Source of the DNA: Crotalaria pallida
Lineage: Eukaryota; Streptophyta; Magnoliopsida; Fabales; Fabaceae
Reading direction: 5' to 3'
DNA length: 64,000 nucleotides
Assembly: GCA_037953625.1 (NCBI GenBank)
Contig: CM075653.1
Span: 2,914,001-2,978,000, forward strand
The notes under the pieces were generated by a model. The model made no database searches and was not told where the DNA came from. It saw nothing but the letters and a program-made list of their open reading frames with translations. The position numbers were made by a program, and so were the translations under genes. Each line of letters opens with the position of its first letter. Position 1 is the first letter of the stretch. Below, piece after piece: positions 43,300 to 53,880 of the stretch.

Positions 43300-43490
43300 G
43301 AAATTAATATATGTATGTATGTATGTATTGATGATATAAAAAATTGTATACTCTCGATGCATATCAATCATTCATTTAATCTATTTTTATTAACAAGTCA
43401 ACTACTGTTAAAACATGAATGGTGGTTGATATGCCAAAGATGTAAAAAATCTTTACAATATCGGTGCACAGACTATTTTTTTTATCCTTG
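43300..43490. mobile_element. MITE fragment, TTTACAATATCGGTGCA type
   Basis: ATACTCTCGATGCATATCAATC at about 43,350 and GGTGGTTGATATGCC, TTTACAATATCGGTGCA at 43,420-43,468 are inverted counterparts and resemble the element at 22,361-22,503. (TATG)n lies at its left edge. Confidence 0.4.
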
Positions 43491-43494
43491 TTTT

Positions 43495-44020
43495 AATCAT
43501 CGAAAATGCACTCCAACCTTTTTCCATTTCATTTCTTACTTTTCTCCTAACCTTGTAAGGCCTTTTTAGTCTAAACCATCGACCTTTTACACTCTCAAAT
43601 CTTGAATCTTGAAAGTAAAGCTTCTGATGACGATACTTGTTGTAATGATCGCATATTCTCTTACGAAATGCATCACTTTATGGGTCTCCCATACAATTGG
43701 ATATGTCGAAATTTCCAACCATGATCGAATGAGTTGTTTATCCTCCGCAGTTCTCCACCTCAATCTTTTCTTTTTCCCTTTAATAGACTTTCCTCATTCA
43801 TCATTGAGATCAACAGTTTCCAAGTTGTCTTGACTACAATATGATGATATTTCAGGATGAGATTGTGGTACATGAGATAAAGTTTGTGGTATGTGAGTAA
43901 CGTATTGAGATTGAGATTGAAAATGTGGCATTGGCTGAGCTTGTGAATTTGGGATAAATGCGAGAAAATTTTGGTTTGGAAAAAGTATGTTTGGATTATT
44001 TTGTGAATTTGAGATAAAAG
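43495..44020 (-). pseudogene. Degraded PIF/Harbinger ORF1 (Myb/SANT) fossil
   Basis: On the minus strand the frame from about 44,020 reads SQNNPNILFPNQNFLAFIP and later QSQSQYVTHIPQTLSHVPQ. This is the Asn/Gln/Pro-rich N-terminus typical of Harbinger ORF1. After a stop it continues KRLRWRTAEDKQLIRSWLEI and, in another frame, KRICDHYNKYRHQKLYFQDS and SVKGRWFRLKRP, the Myb/SANT trihelix. Several shifts and at least one stop show that it is dead. It differs from the ORF1 at 26.7-28.0 kb, so it belongs to another subfamily. No transposase or terminal repeats are visible around it. It sits 450 bp upstream of the eL24 start. Confidence 0.75.
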
Positions 44021-44114
44021 ATTAAGAAGTGTGAAATGAAAAAGGATGGAAAATTTTGCTTAAAATGTGCCATTAGTTAAAAGGTAACACAAGGTTGTAG
44101 TACACAAAATGAGA

Positions 44115-44118
44115 CACA

Positions 44119-44208
<90 letters not shown>
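44115..44208. repeat. Compound microsatellite (CA)n(TA)n
   Basis: About 15 CA units (44,115-44,145) run straight into about 31 TA units (44,146-44,208). Such tracts are prone to length change. Confidence 0.95.
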
Positions 44209-44211
<3 letters not shown>

Positions 44212-44385
44212 CCAAGTCCAATAAATATTTGGACTAACACTTAAACTCCTTTTACGGTGCATGTAATTATGTACAAAATAGAAGTTAGATTAATAATGTA
44301 ATAACCGATAGAAGTGAAAAGTTATCCAGCAATGGACAAGTAAACACTTGGAATAAATTGATCTTCAAAATTAAATTTTAAATGT

Positions 44386-44628
44386 TCAAATATGTTTTTT
44401 TCCACATAAATATAGTGAATTTTTATTCCAGCTCCTGTACTTTTTATTTTTGTTTTTGGTCCTTCTATTTTCCGAAATTTCGGTTTTAATCCCTAGTAAT
44501 AGAATGACAAATACTGACATGTGACAAGTGTCATATTGATTGTTAATGTGATAGAAGGACCAGCATTTTTTTAAAAAATGTATATCAAAATTCACTATAT
44601 TTACATAAACCAAAAACATATTTAAGCC
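44386..44628. mobile_element. MITE with CAAATATGTTTTT ends
   Basis: CAAATATGTTTTTTTCCACA and ATATAGTGAATTTTTATT at the left mirror AAAATTCACTATATTTACAT and CAAAAACATATTTAAGCC at the right, about 60 bp of inverted repeat. Inner words (GGTCCTTCTATTT against GATAGAAGGACC) also pair. Non-coding. Confidence 0.65.
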
Positions 44629-45013
44629 GAAAATTTGTCTCCCATGAGATGACATGTATGCACTGAGTATAAGAAATCAAATACTAACTGGATAGTGGAT
44701 ACAAGATCACATACATTTACATACATCTGTTGTTAACATTGCTAGTTAATCTGTTAGTCAAAAAATTATTGCAAGTAGTCAAGTTAGAGGAGTCAAGTCA
44801 TGTAACTAAACAACTTGCAAGTAATTTTCTAACTAACTGGTTAACTAAAACTGTCACAACATCCACGTAAAAATATATTGATTTCAAACATCTATAATCA
44901 AGCACAATCCAATATCCTTGATACCCTATGCTGCAATGTTACAAAGTAACAAGCAAAAGGCATCAAAAATATAAAAAGAATGTCTGAATCTACAAGGTGG
45001 AGCTTATAGTCTC

Positions 45014-48000
45014 TCATACATCAACATCTGAATGTGTGGGGAATTCAAAACCCCTTAGTGCAGGTATGTTGTCTATATCCTCTTTTGAAAACAATGGTAA
45101 CAACCATAGGGCCTTCTTTGTGCCAAAAACCTTGAAAAGAGTTATAAAAAAATGGATGAAAGTCAGGTAAGAATGAATAACTATAGTTACAGGGTGGTAT
45201 TAGTTTACTTATAGATCATGAGACTACTACTGCATGATTTATTCTCAGTAGAAGACTTTATTTCATGCTAAATTAGATTAGGTTCATCACATTATTCAAA
45301 ATTATAATTTGGTCATCTAGTGGAGGTGTAATCAATCAATCACTTTAATATCACACTATGATATCATTATTAAGGGTTTTCTTTTCTTGGGTTTTAGAAA
45401 CAGAAAGAGCTAACTACTAGCTTTTTGAAACACAAGCCCCTTTGCAATTTAAAAGCACAGGGAAAATATGAATAAGTGTATACAGTCCAGTTATTACTCT
45501 TGTTCCAAATAGTTTAATAATTTAATCAATGGAAACACACTTCATTCCCCAAGCGAAGCATTGAAACAATTCAATATCGCGTTACTCTTAACTTAATCAA
45601 TCCATGCTTAGTGTTCATACACTTAGTGCAACAGTTAAGGTCCGATATAGCATAGCACCGTAGCCATAAAGGGAATGCCCATCAGGGCGAATTGTGACTT
45701 GAAACAGAAAAAATAATAAAAACATATTTACATTTTCTTAACTCTTACTTGTGAATAACATATATGTAATGTCAAATTCCTAAATGTATGAGCTTAAAAA
45801 TAGTTTAATATTGTTAAACGTGTATTTATATGTTGAATTATTATTTTGCAATATTTTGCTACTTGATATTACATATTACCTGCTCAAAATTCTTCTTCCT
45901 TCCCATGTCGTACCTCCACCTGACTCCTTTTTTCTTTTCATAAACCTAAAACATCATTTTCCGAAATAATCATTTTAGATAAATAAAGAAAGCACGGAGC
46001 TGAATGTAAAAGATTCAAGATCAAACTTTGCTGATCTCTTTCTCAGCTTTCAAAAACAATGCAGAGTTAATTTCAAAGTTATCCGGTAGTTAGTAATTAG
46101 TATGCACCAGGCCATCATCATAATTAAAGGTCTATGAGACAATGATTAATGATAGTTGAATCAACATCTCACTGAAACAAAAACTGCCCCCAAGCTCATA
46201 ACAATCTAATCATAATCAAAGAGGAGCTAATCAAATTGATGATTCTGTTGCCATAGCTTAAAAGTTAAAAATAGTCCAAGAGAACAGAAACATGCATGGT
46301 CTCTCTCTCAGACACTAGTTAACAAACATTCTAATGCATGTCTAGCATAGCATTAAGTATACCAGTTCAAAAAGAGTAAAGAGAAAATAGCATTGTATTG
46401 ATTACCTCTACCGAGGTTGTGTTGCTTAACAGAAGAGATATATGCATGACTACGAAACAGAGAAGGCTTAGTGCAAAGGCTAGATTAAGAACTGCATCAA
46501 GGCACACAATCTGTAAGAAACATTAATAGTAATGAGTATGCGGTGAAAGCTAGTCAGATTATCTTGATTAATCTAAGCAGATTGCTTATACTTACTAGAA
46601 GCTAAAAAGATGACAGCAAAGTCTCCTGGAGAGAATGAATGATTCTTGCCTCCATCAAAGAATCTGACAAAACTAGGGACCATAGCTAAGCAAACCAGTG
46701 TTGTCTCGAGGAATGTGTACAGCTATCAATATGTGAGGGAGAGGGAAAGGAAAATTAGGCAAATCAAATAATAGAAAGTAGAATATCATTTATCCCTTTC
46801 TCAACTACATTTGAACTCTTGGTGATGGAATTTCATTCTCATTAACTAAAGTGATTTTACTCTGAAGTGCAGCATACATAGGTGCTTTATATCCAATACA
46901 CTACTAACCAACTAATCAATCAACACAATAGCTAACTTGAAAGTTGAAACATGAGAAGCATAAGTTATGAACAAGTGCGTATATTGATACTATGACCTCC
47001 CTCCTTTATATCCTAACATCGTTTATTTCACTATTTCTAGGTTTTGTGTTTCTCTAAAATAAAAGTGCCAGTATATGCTTTCTTTTCATGTTGAGAGGGT
47101 ATATATGGTTGTTCTTAATGATGTAGCAGCTACATGCATATCACCAGGTCTCTAACTTAAAGTTCGCTAGTTATTTCCATGAACAATTTGATGCCGAAGC
47201 AATGAGTTGTGGAATAGAAAAGTTAAATACTATCATTTGAATACAAGAAAATGTGACTCTCAAACCTTGCAAAGAATGCACAGAACAAGGGAAAAGAAAA
47301 CAAATAACATAGTAACCATGGAACATGTACCAAAGGGGTAGCAAAGGTGACAAAATTTGATGATCACTAGAATATGAATTGGCAATAAACTGAATCACAT
47401 ATAACCGATTAGCAATTAAACAGAGCAGACAATGAGGGAGAACATTAAAATTTACTTCTAACTACAAGTAGTAATCAGGAGGAAGGAAAAAAAGAAATAT
47501 AGTTACCAAGAAGAGCAGAAAATACTTGTAATTACGTGCCCCAACGCAATTCACCACCCAAATACAATGATGATCCATCTTAAGAACACATCTTTGGCCT
47601 ACCGAAATGAGAAAAGAAGAGTCACAACACAATGGTTTTATCTTTCTTTTTATAACCCAAACAAAGTCATAATCGAGAGCAAGACGGGAAAGAAAAAAAA
47701 AACACTACACGTCCTTGAAGAAAGTGGCCTATTATTATTTCAACTTCATAGAACTAAATTTGACATCCCAGTTGACACTCTCGCACTTGTGTGATTTGGT
47801 ACCTATAATCCACTTTCGAATTTGAAGTACGAGGTTCACACTCACATTCATGTGATTTTTCTTCTCATGTGTTCATACCATAGTTACATGGTTCACTCAT
47901 TTAACCTATGTACAACGTACCGAATTCGGCGTAGCACGTACCACGTACCGGATTCGTTATAAAGGAAGTCTTGTAAAAATAATATAAAAAGTGACTAATC

Positions 48001-50164
48001 GTTACGAATTACGTACCGTGTACCGGAACCAGTACCGCGTACCATGTAACCATGGTTCATACAGAGAAGAGAGCTAGACATAGAGATTCTACTAGTAAGC
48101 TTAGTCATGGTTCTATGAAACTTATTTTATATCTATCTCTCTCCTTCACATGACTAATGAGAAGATGAAAGAATCCGATCGCCATCAGTATACAATGAGC
48201 ATTTGGCAACACTAACTTATAGCTTACTATTTGGTAAATTATAGCTTATTCACCTAGTCAAAAAGTCTTCTAAAGTTGTTTGTTGAATAAAAAATAAAGG
48301 AAGATCATAGATTTTAAAAGCTAACTTTTGGAAAGCTACTTCAACTAAGCAAGCTAGTATTGAGAGCTGCCAATAATTATTTTCTCATATTCACACTTTA
48401 ATATTTAGCAAGTGACAATTTTTACCCCCAAACAAATAAAATCAAATAAAATAAAAAAGAAAACAAATTTTCAGTTAATTTTGCCGAACAGCTCTAATTC
48501 AACCACCTAGCTACATAACTCCGAGCTTTCGGCTACAATCTTCATACATTTAAGTTAGACTAAACTGTCACTTTAGTCCCTCACTTTGTAAGGTTTTTCA
48601 CTTTAGTCCCTGACTTTTCAATAATTCCTCTTTAGTCCCTCACTTTGTAAAAAGTTACTCACGTTAGTCCCTCACAATTTTGTATGTTCATAAACGTTAA
48701 CGTCTTACACACATAGCCGTTAAATAACATATATACACGTGACCGTTAACATCTTACACATGATGGTGAATTTAAAAGACAAAAATTGGAGGAAGAAGAG
48801 ACTGAGGCAATAAGGTCGCTAAAGAGGCATGGAGGAAGAAGAGACTAAGGCAGTAAGGTCGCTAAAGAGGCAGCTGCAGAAGCTAAGGCAACTGCAGATA
48901 AAGCAGATGCTGAAACTGTGACAGCTGCAGAAAATACAGCAGCCGATGAATATGTGGCAGCAGCAACACAACAACTGGATGTCGTATATGTTATTTAACG
49001 GCCACGTGTGTAAGATGTTAAGGTCTATGAACGAAGAAATTTGTCAGGGACTAACGTGAGTAGCTTTTTTCAAAGTGAGCGACTAAAGAGGAATTATTGA
49101 AAAATCAGGGACTAAAGTGAAAGTTCCTTATAAAGTGAGAGACTAAAGTGTCAGTTTATTCATTTAAGTTAATATCAGCCTACAGCTACAACATTATTGT
49201 TTCATCGTCATTCGACACGTCTAACAAATGCTACCTTCGAGTCCTAGATGTCCAATCAAGTTGTACCAAAAAAAGAATGTTCCTTTTATAACTATATATA
49301 TAGCAACTAAGAATGTATAGCAGGGAATAGGCACAAAGAAAAGAAGGGTGTGACATACAAACAGAGCAATGATGGCAACGTGGTGGCTTTCCATTTTGAC
49401 ATCGAGCACAGTATCCAGGTCTTGCCTCCAAATCCAATCCATTGGAAGATGAAGGGTTTGGTTCATCTTCAACTTGTGTTGTTGACAATGCAGCAGCAAT
49501 GGGAGTAGTGGCATTAGCACTAGCTCCTTCTTCTAATTCTAACAAGGGAGTCCAATTCTGAGGAACAGAACCAGGATCATTAATCACCACCATCAAGTAA
49601 CACCAACTCAATAGTATCAGCTGCAACAACAACAAAAAAAAATTGAATTTTTGGATTCAAAATGATCAAAAACTGAACTTTTAAAAGAAATAAATAATGG
49701 GGTGGGTGCAAGTATATTCAAAATTCTTAAAAATTGAATTTTTAGAAGATATAAATTAATGGGGTGGGTGCAATTAGACTCAAAATTATTAAAAATTGAA
49801 TTTTTAGAAGAAGTAAATTAATGGGGTGGTGAAGTTAGAATTAAAAACTGAATTTTATAAGCAATAAACAAATGGGGTAGGAGCAATTAGCTTAAAAATT
49901 ATTAAAAATAAATAAAAATTGAATATTGAGAAGAATAAAGGAGATGGCACTAACGAGAACGTGGAAGAGAAGGAGAATGAAGAAGGAGAGAGGGGAATGA
50001 AGGAAGAGAGGGCCCCATGTGAGGAAAACAACGGCGTAGTAAGTGAGAGAAACAAGAGCAGTGAATAAGAGGATCATGAAGTAACCAAGGAATCTGAGAC
50101 CAGAACAAAGCTTGAACAAGTTGATGTTGTTAATAATGTTATGATGATCCAATCTTCTTGGCAT
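45014..50164 (-). CDS. DHHC-type protein S-acyltransferase (palmitoyltransferase), seven exons
   Basis: Exons (minus strand): 50,164-49,955, 49,620-49,359, 47,598-47,507, 46,722-46,596, 46,491-46,406, 45,945-45,880 and 45,130-45,014. The sum is 960 nt, 319 residues, with every junction GT-AG and in phase. Four membrane helices are expected: two near residues 25-45 and 55-80, two near 190-215 and 235-260. Between them lies the cysteine-rich domain ARPGYCARCQNGKPPRCHHC, VLKMDHHCIWVVNCVGARNY, with the catalytic DHHC intact. After the fourth helix come TTSVE (TTxE motif) and VYEKKKGVRWRYDMGRKKNF. The family moves palmitate from CoA to protein cysteines at Golgi, ER or plasma membrane. At exon 5 only the second AG (GATGCAG) keeps the frame; the first (TTACAG) would give an early stop. 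Intron 2 (1.76 kb) has taken up a MULE and two MITEs. Confidence 0.95.
47890..48058. mobile_element. CGTACC-rich MITE in intron 2 of the acyltransferase gene
   Basis: CATAGTTACATGGTTCA at the left mirrors CATGTAACCATGGTTCA at the right in part. The inside holds ACGTACCGAATTCGG, CACGTACCACGTACCGG and TACGTACCGTGTACCGG. It belongs with the insertion at 10,001-10,412. Confidence 0.55.
48197..48400. mobile_element. Short relative of the hAT-like MITE, in intron 2
   Basis: ATTTGGCAACACTAACTTATAG and AAGCTAACTTTTGGAAAGCTAC match the ends and interior of the elements at 5,301 and 6,851. The right end is lost in AT-rich sequence. Confidence 0.5.
48557..49160. mobile_element. Small MULE in intron 2 with 10-bp target duplication
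   Basis: Terminal repeats of about 120 bp (AGACTAAACTGTCACTTTAG and, reversed, AATAAACTGACACTTTAGTC) carry four TTTAGTCCCT-type phrases. CATTTAAGTT flanks it at 48,547-48,556 and 49,161-49,170. Inside, a 43-bp tandem duplication (GGAGGAAGAAGAGACT at about 48,790 and 48,832) is followed by an open stretch of about 48 codons (48,853-48,998), Ala-rich (KATADKADAETVTAAENTAA). This could be a piece of captured host gene. It must be spliced out with the intron. Confidence 0.88.
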
Positions 50165-50424
50165 GTTTGTTGAGAAAAAGGTTCTTAGTATTCTTCTGCT
50201 GCTAATATTATTCCTAGCTCGTTGTTGTGAAGAAGGGAATAGGCGTTTAAGGATGTTTTCTGAAGAAGAAGCCAGGATGAAGAAAATCAGGAATACTATA
50301 CTAGCGCTGATTTGATTTGTGTGTTGGATTTGAGAATTAGGAACTAGGAAGATTTACTTTACTACCACTTTGGTTGAGAGTTGAGACTTGAGAGCTTTCG
50401 TGTTCAAAGAGGAACAAGGGTCTG

Positions 50425-50445
50425 TGATGTGATATATACTTTGTT
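50425..50445 (-). promoter_or_regulatory. Possible TATA box of the acyltransferase gene
   Basis: On the minus strand CAAAGTATATATCACATC lies about 270 bp before the ATG at 50,164. No other TATA-like word is nearer. The MULE that begins at 50,500 stands directly behind it. Confidence 0.35.
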
Positions 50446-50499
50446 GGACATGGGTCAAAAGCGGGTCGGGTTTGATCCAATAGAAGTGGGTAAAATTTA

Positions 50500-51470
50500 G
50501 GCTTAATTGTGCTTTTGGTCTCCCAATTTTCTCAATTTGGCGATTTTGGTCCCCCAATTTATGATTTATAGCGATTTTGGTCCCTCCGTCAATTTCACCG
50601 TTAACAGTGCTGACGTGACGCACCAGAGGGACACGTGTCAGCCGCTTATGGCCCTATATTTATTTATTAAAAATAATAATAATAATAAAATATATTTAAA
50701 AATGAAAAAAAATAATAAAATCCAGACAATAGAAACTGTTCAATGCCTCTTTGTGACACAGTGTTTGACCGAACATCGACACCGACGCTGGTACCGGCAC
50801 ACAAACCACCACCTACCATATCCGCCATGGCCACCCACTTGCTTCATGCCCTTCCACCGTGGTTTCAAAATAAAATTCAAATTAGAGACCATCGCTGTCA
50901 AGATCGAGATGATCGAAGATCGTTGTAACAAGCGATGGTTTCGCAAGGAAGAAGCAGTGTGCAGGGGTTTCGGCTACTGCGAGCGCCACCATCACTCTCG
51001 GCGAGCAAACTCGCGACTAGGTTGCATCGCTGCTCCACCGCCGTCGCACCCCATCATGGCCTTCCTCGTTCGAGCGAACTCGCGTTATATACAGGAACCA
51101 CCGCATCGTGACGCTCCAGTTGTGGCAAGCGAACTCACGGCGGCGACCGATCCGCACCAGGATTCATCGCGATCACAATAATAGACCAACACTCTCTGCT
51201 CTTCGTTGCGATCTCAGTGAGACTCGTGGGTTTTATTTTTTTTCAATTTTTAAACATATTTTATTATTATTATTATTAAATAAATATAGGGCCATAAGCT
51301 GCTGACACGTGTCTCTTTAGTATGCCACGTTAGCACCGTTAACGGTTGAGTTGACGGAGGGACCAAAATCGCTACAAATCGTAAATTTGGGGACCAAAAT
51401 CGCCAAATTAAAAGTTGGGGGACCAAAATCGCCAAATTGAGAAAATTGGGGGACCAAAAGTGCAATTAAG
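50500..51470. mobile_element. MULE with GC-rich cargo, 336 bp upstream of the acyltransferase ATG
   Basis: Left GGCTTAATTGTGCTTTTGG and right CCAAAAGTGCAATTAAG begin inverted repeats of about 200 bp (GGCGATTTTGGTCCCC, CGTTAACAGTGCTGACGTG, GGCCCTATATTTATTTATT). The interior (about 50,740-51,235) is much richer in GC, has a 224-codon forward frame that starts inside the terminal repeat, and includes CGAGCGAACTCGCG-like words repeated three times. I recognise no protein in it, so it may be captured gene sequence (Pack-MULE style) or non-coding. The target duplication is hidden because the right flank duplicates an inner piece of the terminal repeat. Confidence 0.75.
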
Positions 51471-51506
51471 TTGCTGACACGTGTCTCTTTGGTACGCCAC
51501 GTCAGA
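51471..51506. repeat. Duplicated inner piece of the MULE terminal repeat
   Basis: GCTGACACGTGTCTCTTTGG follows the outer end of the MULE but is a near copy of the sequence at 51,299-51,334 within the same terminal repeat. It suggests a rearranged end or a remnant of an adjacent copy. Confidence 0.65.
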
Positions 51507-51510
51507 CCTC

Positions 51511-51750
51511 GTTTTAGTCTTCAAACCCCGTTTTTAGTCCCCAAACCCCATTCTTTTCGATGGAGTTCTGTCAGAATATTTTCTGATACCCCCGAATCGG
51601 AAAAATGCAGATTACTCTCTTATTAAAAAAAATCATTTTAAAGTCAGAAAATGCATTTTCCGATTCGGGGGTATCAGAAAATATTCTGATAGAACCCCAT
51701 CGGAAAAAATTTGGGGTTTGGGGACTAAAAACGGGATTTGAGGACTAATT
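51511..51750. mobile_element. Palindromic MITE, CAGAAAATATTTTCTG family, copy 2
   Basis: GTTTTAGTCTTCAAACCCCG, GATGGAGTTCTGTCAG and TCTGATACCCCCGAATCGG at the left mirror CCGATTCGGGGGTATCAG, TCTGATAGAACCCCATCGG and GGGATTTGAGGACTAAT at the right. It is younger looking (better pairing) than copy 1 at 21,668-21,916. Confidence 0.75.
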
Positions 51751-51844
51751 CCCGAGATAAAACCCTTAAACATTTAAATCAAGACCAAATCCTAACCTTA
51801 ATAATATTCAAAAGAGCTACCACATCAATAATAGTTAAAAATCA

Positions 51845-51943
51845 GAGGATCACGACACTGCTCACCTGTCATAGCTAGGTAGCGACCTGAATCGGATCCG
51901 GATGTACCTAGGTAGTATTCGAGGAACCAGATTAAAAAAAAAG
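51845..51943 (+). mobile_element. 3' fragment of a family B SINE
   Basis: GCGACCTGAATCGGATCCGG and AGGTAGTATTCGAGGAACC followed by a run of A match the 3' half of the SINE at 16,975-17,154. Confidence 0.55.
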
Positions 51944-52034
51944 ACAAAGTGGTAGTCAACCAAAGCATAGACATGAACTTAGCAGTTTTCTTACCATGTA
52001 GGAAGTTAATATTGACACTGAAAGCATTGGGCAA

Positions 52035-52308
52035 TACTCCCTCCGTTTCATATGTAGTGTGTTTTAAGGTTATGCACGGGTTTTGAGAAATGGTTAAATG
52101 ATGTAAGGATTTGTTGTATTTTGATTATAATGCCCATATATAATCATTATTGAAGAGAGAAAGGTATTAGAAGTGAAAAAGAGAGTGTAATAAATAAGGG
52201 TGTGTTTGGAAAAATAACATTAATTATGTAATGGATTTATAAAATAACAAAACTTATAAAACATGATACAAATACTAAAAGAACATTACATATCAAACGG
52301 AAGGAGCA
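52035..52308. mobile_element. Stowaway-like MITE, CTCCGTTTC subfamily
   Basis: TACTCCCTCCGTTTCATATG and ACATATCAAACGGAAGGAGC are inverted repeats. The inner words (TGTAGTGTGTTTTAAGGTTATG, TTATAAAACATGATAC) pair in part. Related to 6,041-6,334. Confidence 0.7.
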
Positions 52309-52336
52309 GTTCTTTGCACAGTGAAAGAGTTGTAGA

Positions 52337-53285
52337 TTACAAACCCCACCTTATATCCCCAAACCCCAATTTTAAAAGTGAAATTATCATAATGTCTTAA
52401 TTAAAAAAAAAAACTAGAATATAAACCCCTTTTTTTATCCCCAAAACCCTTTTCACCTTCCAAAAATTATCCATAAACCCCAAACCCCCTTTTTCATATA
52501 TCCTGTTATAGAAACTTCCTACTCCTTGTTTTCTTCAAAAAAAAAACAAACCTTCTTCCTCTCCCTTTTATCACTCAACCTCTCTCTCTCCCTTCTCCAA
52601 AAGTAATAGTTTTTTGGCATCCACTTTCATCACATCGAGTTTTTGGTGCATCACTGGAGTAGTGTTCGTGTTGCGATTGCGTTGCCACTAAAGTACTTTT
52701 TTTTTTAAACTGGACGTACGTTTTCCGACTGTCCAGTCTTGGAAAACCAAATTCGAACTCGAGACTCTCGGAAATCATATACACAATAAAGTCAAATTAT
52801 ATTTTTCCGAGATACGTGAGTCGGAAATTAAGCATGATTTTCGAGAGTCCCGAGTCGGAATTTGGTTTTCCGAGACTGGACAGTCGGAAAACGTACGTCC
52901 AGTTTTTTTTTTTTTTAAAAAAAAAGTACCTTAGTGACAACGCAATCGCCAACACGAACACTACTCCAGTGATGCACCAAAAACTCGATCTTGATGAAAG
53001 TGGATGCCAAAAACTATTACTATTAGAGAAGGGGGAGAGAGAGAGGTTGAGTGATAAAAGGGAGAGGAAGAGATTTTTTTTTGGAGAAAATAAGGAGTAG
53101 GAAGTTTCTATAATAGGATATATGAAAAAAAGGGTTTGGGATTTATGGATAATTTTAGGAAGGTGAAAAGGGCTTTGGGGTTTGGGGATAAAAAAGGGGT
53201 TTGTATTCTAGTTTTTTTTAATGAAGGCATTATGGTAATTTCACTTTTAAAATTAGGGTTTAGGGATATAAGGTGAGGTTTGTAA
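52337..53285. mobile_element. Giant hairpin (foldback) element, about 0.95 kb
   Basis: The left arm, from TTACAAACCCCACCTTATAT, is mirrored by the right arm, ending ATATAAGGTGAGGTTTGTAA, over about 440 bp per arm with small differences. The loop is about 65 bp (about 52,780-52,845). The inner arms hold ACTGGACGTACGTTTTCC and TTGCGATTGCGTTGCC. The two open frames facing outward from the loop encode mirrored versions of the same peptide (FGFPRLDSRKTYVQF), a simple result of the palindrome. No clear target duplication; no transposase. Confidence 0.85.
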
Positions 53286-53810
53286 CTCACAGGAAAAAAT
53301 AAGCCCAGCCACATATAGAAAGCGCTCTATAAAGAATAATCCACCACGCAAGTAATGAAGAGAGGGTGGCAATTTTAACACCCCACATGCAAATTTATAC
53401 ACCCCACTATTTTAAAAATACCAAAAATACCCTCTTTTAAAACAAAAACACATCTTTTTTTCCCTTCCCTTCCCACCCCACCCCACCTCACCCCACAGCC
53501 CACCCCAACCATCTCATAGCCACCCCACCGCCACCCTAACCATCCCACAGCCACCGCATGACCCCAACCACCCCACCCCACAACCACTCCATGTCCCCAA
53601 CCACCTCACCCTACAACCAGTGGGGTTGTGATCCTCTTCACAACCTGAGTCGTGACTCTCTTCACAACCCGAAGACCCGAATCGAGTCGTGAGCCCCTTC
53701 ACGACCTTGGGTCGTAACCCTTTCAACAATCCAAGAAATAGTGTAGCCAACCGGGTCGTGAGCCCCCTCACTACCGAGGCCACCCCATTGTATAGGCCAT
53801 GTCACAACCC

Positions 53811-53880
53811 CGGTAGTGAGGGGCCTCACGACCCCGGTAGTGAGGGGCCTCACGACTCTGGTAGTGAGGCTCCTCACGAC
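53811..53880 (+). repeat. 24-bp tandem array CGGTAGTGAGGGGCCTCACGACCC
   Basis: Three head-to-tail copies at a 24-bp period start near 53,811, 53,835 and 53,859. GTGAGG and CCTCAC inside each unit are inverted around GG, so every unit can form a small hairpin. The same word recurs at 54,000-54,022 and 54,143-54,192. Confidence 0.8.

Noticed and set aside
50507..51181. 224-codon forward frame as a host gene
   Set aside because: It starts within a MULE terminal repeat, has no recognisable domain and is biased by the element; kept only as possible cargo.
52575..53100. Two outward-facing frames with a shared peptide
   Set aside because: They are mirror translations of one palindrome and include homopolymer runs; no protein features.
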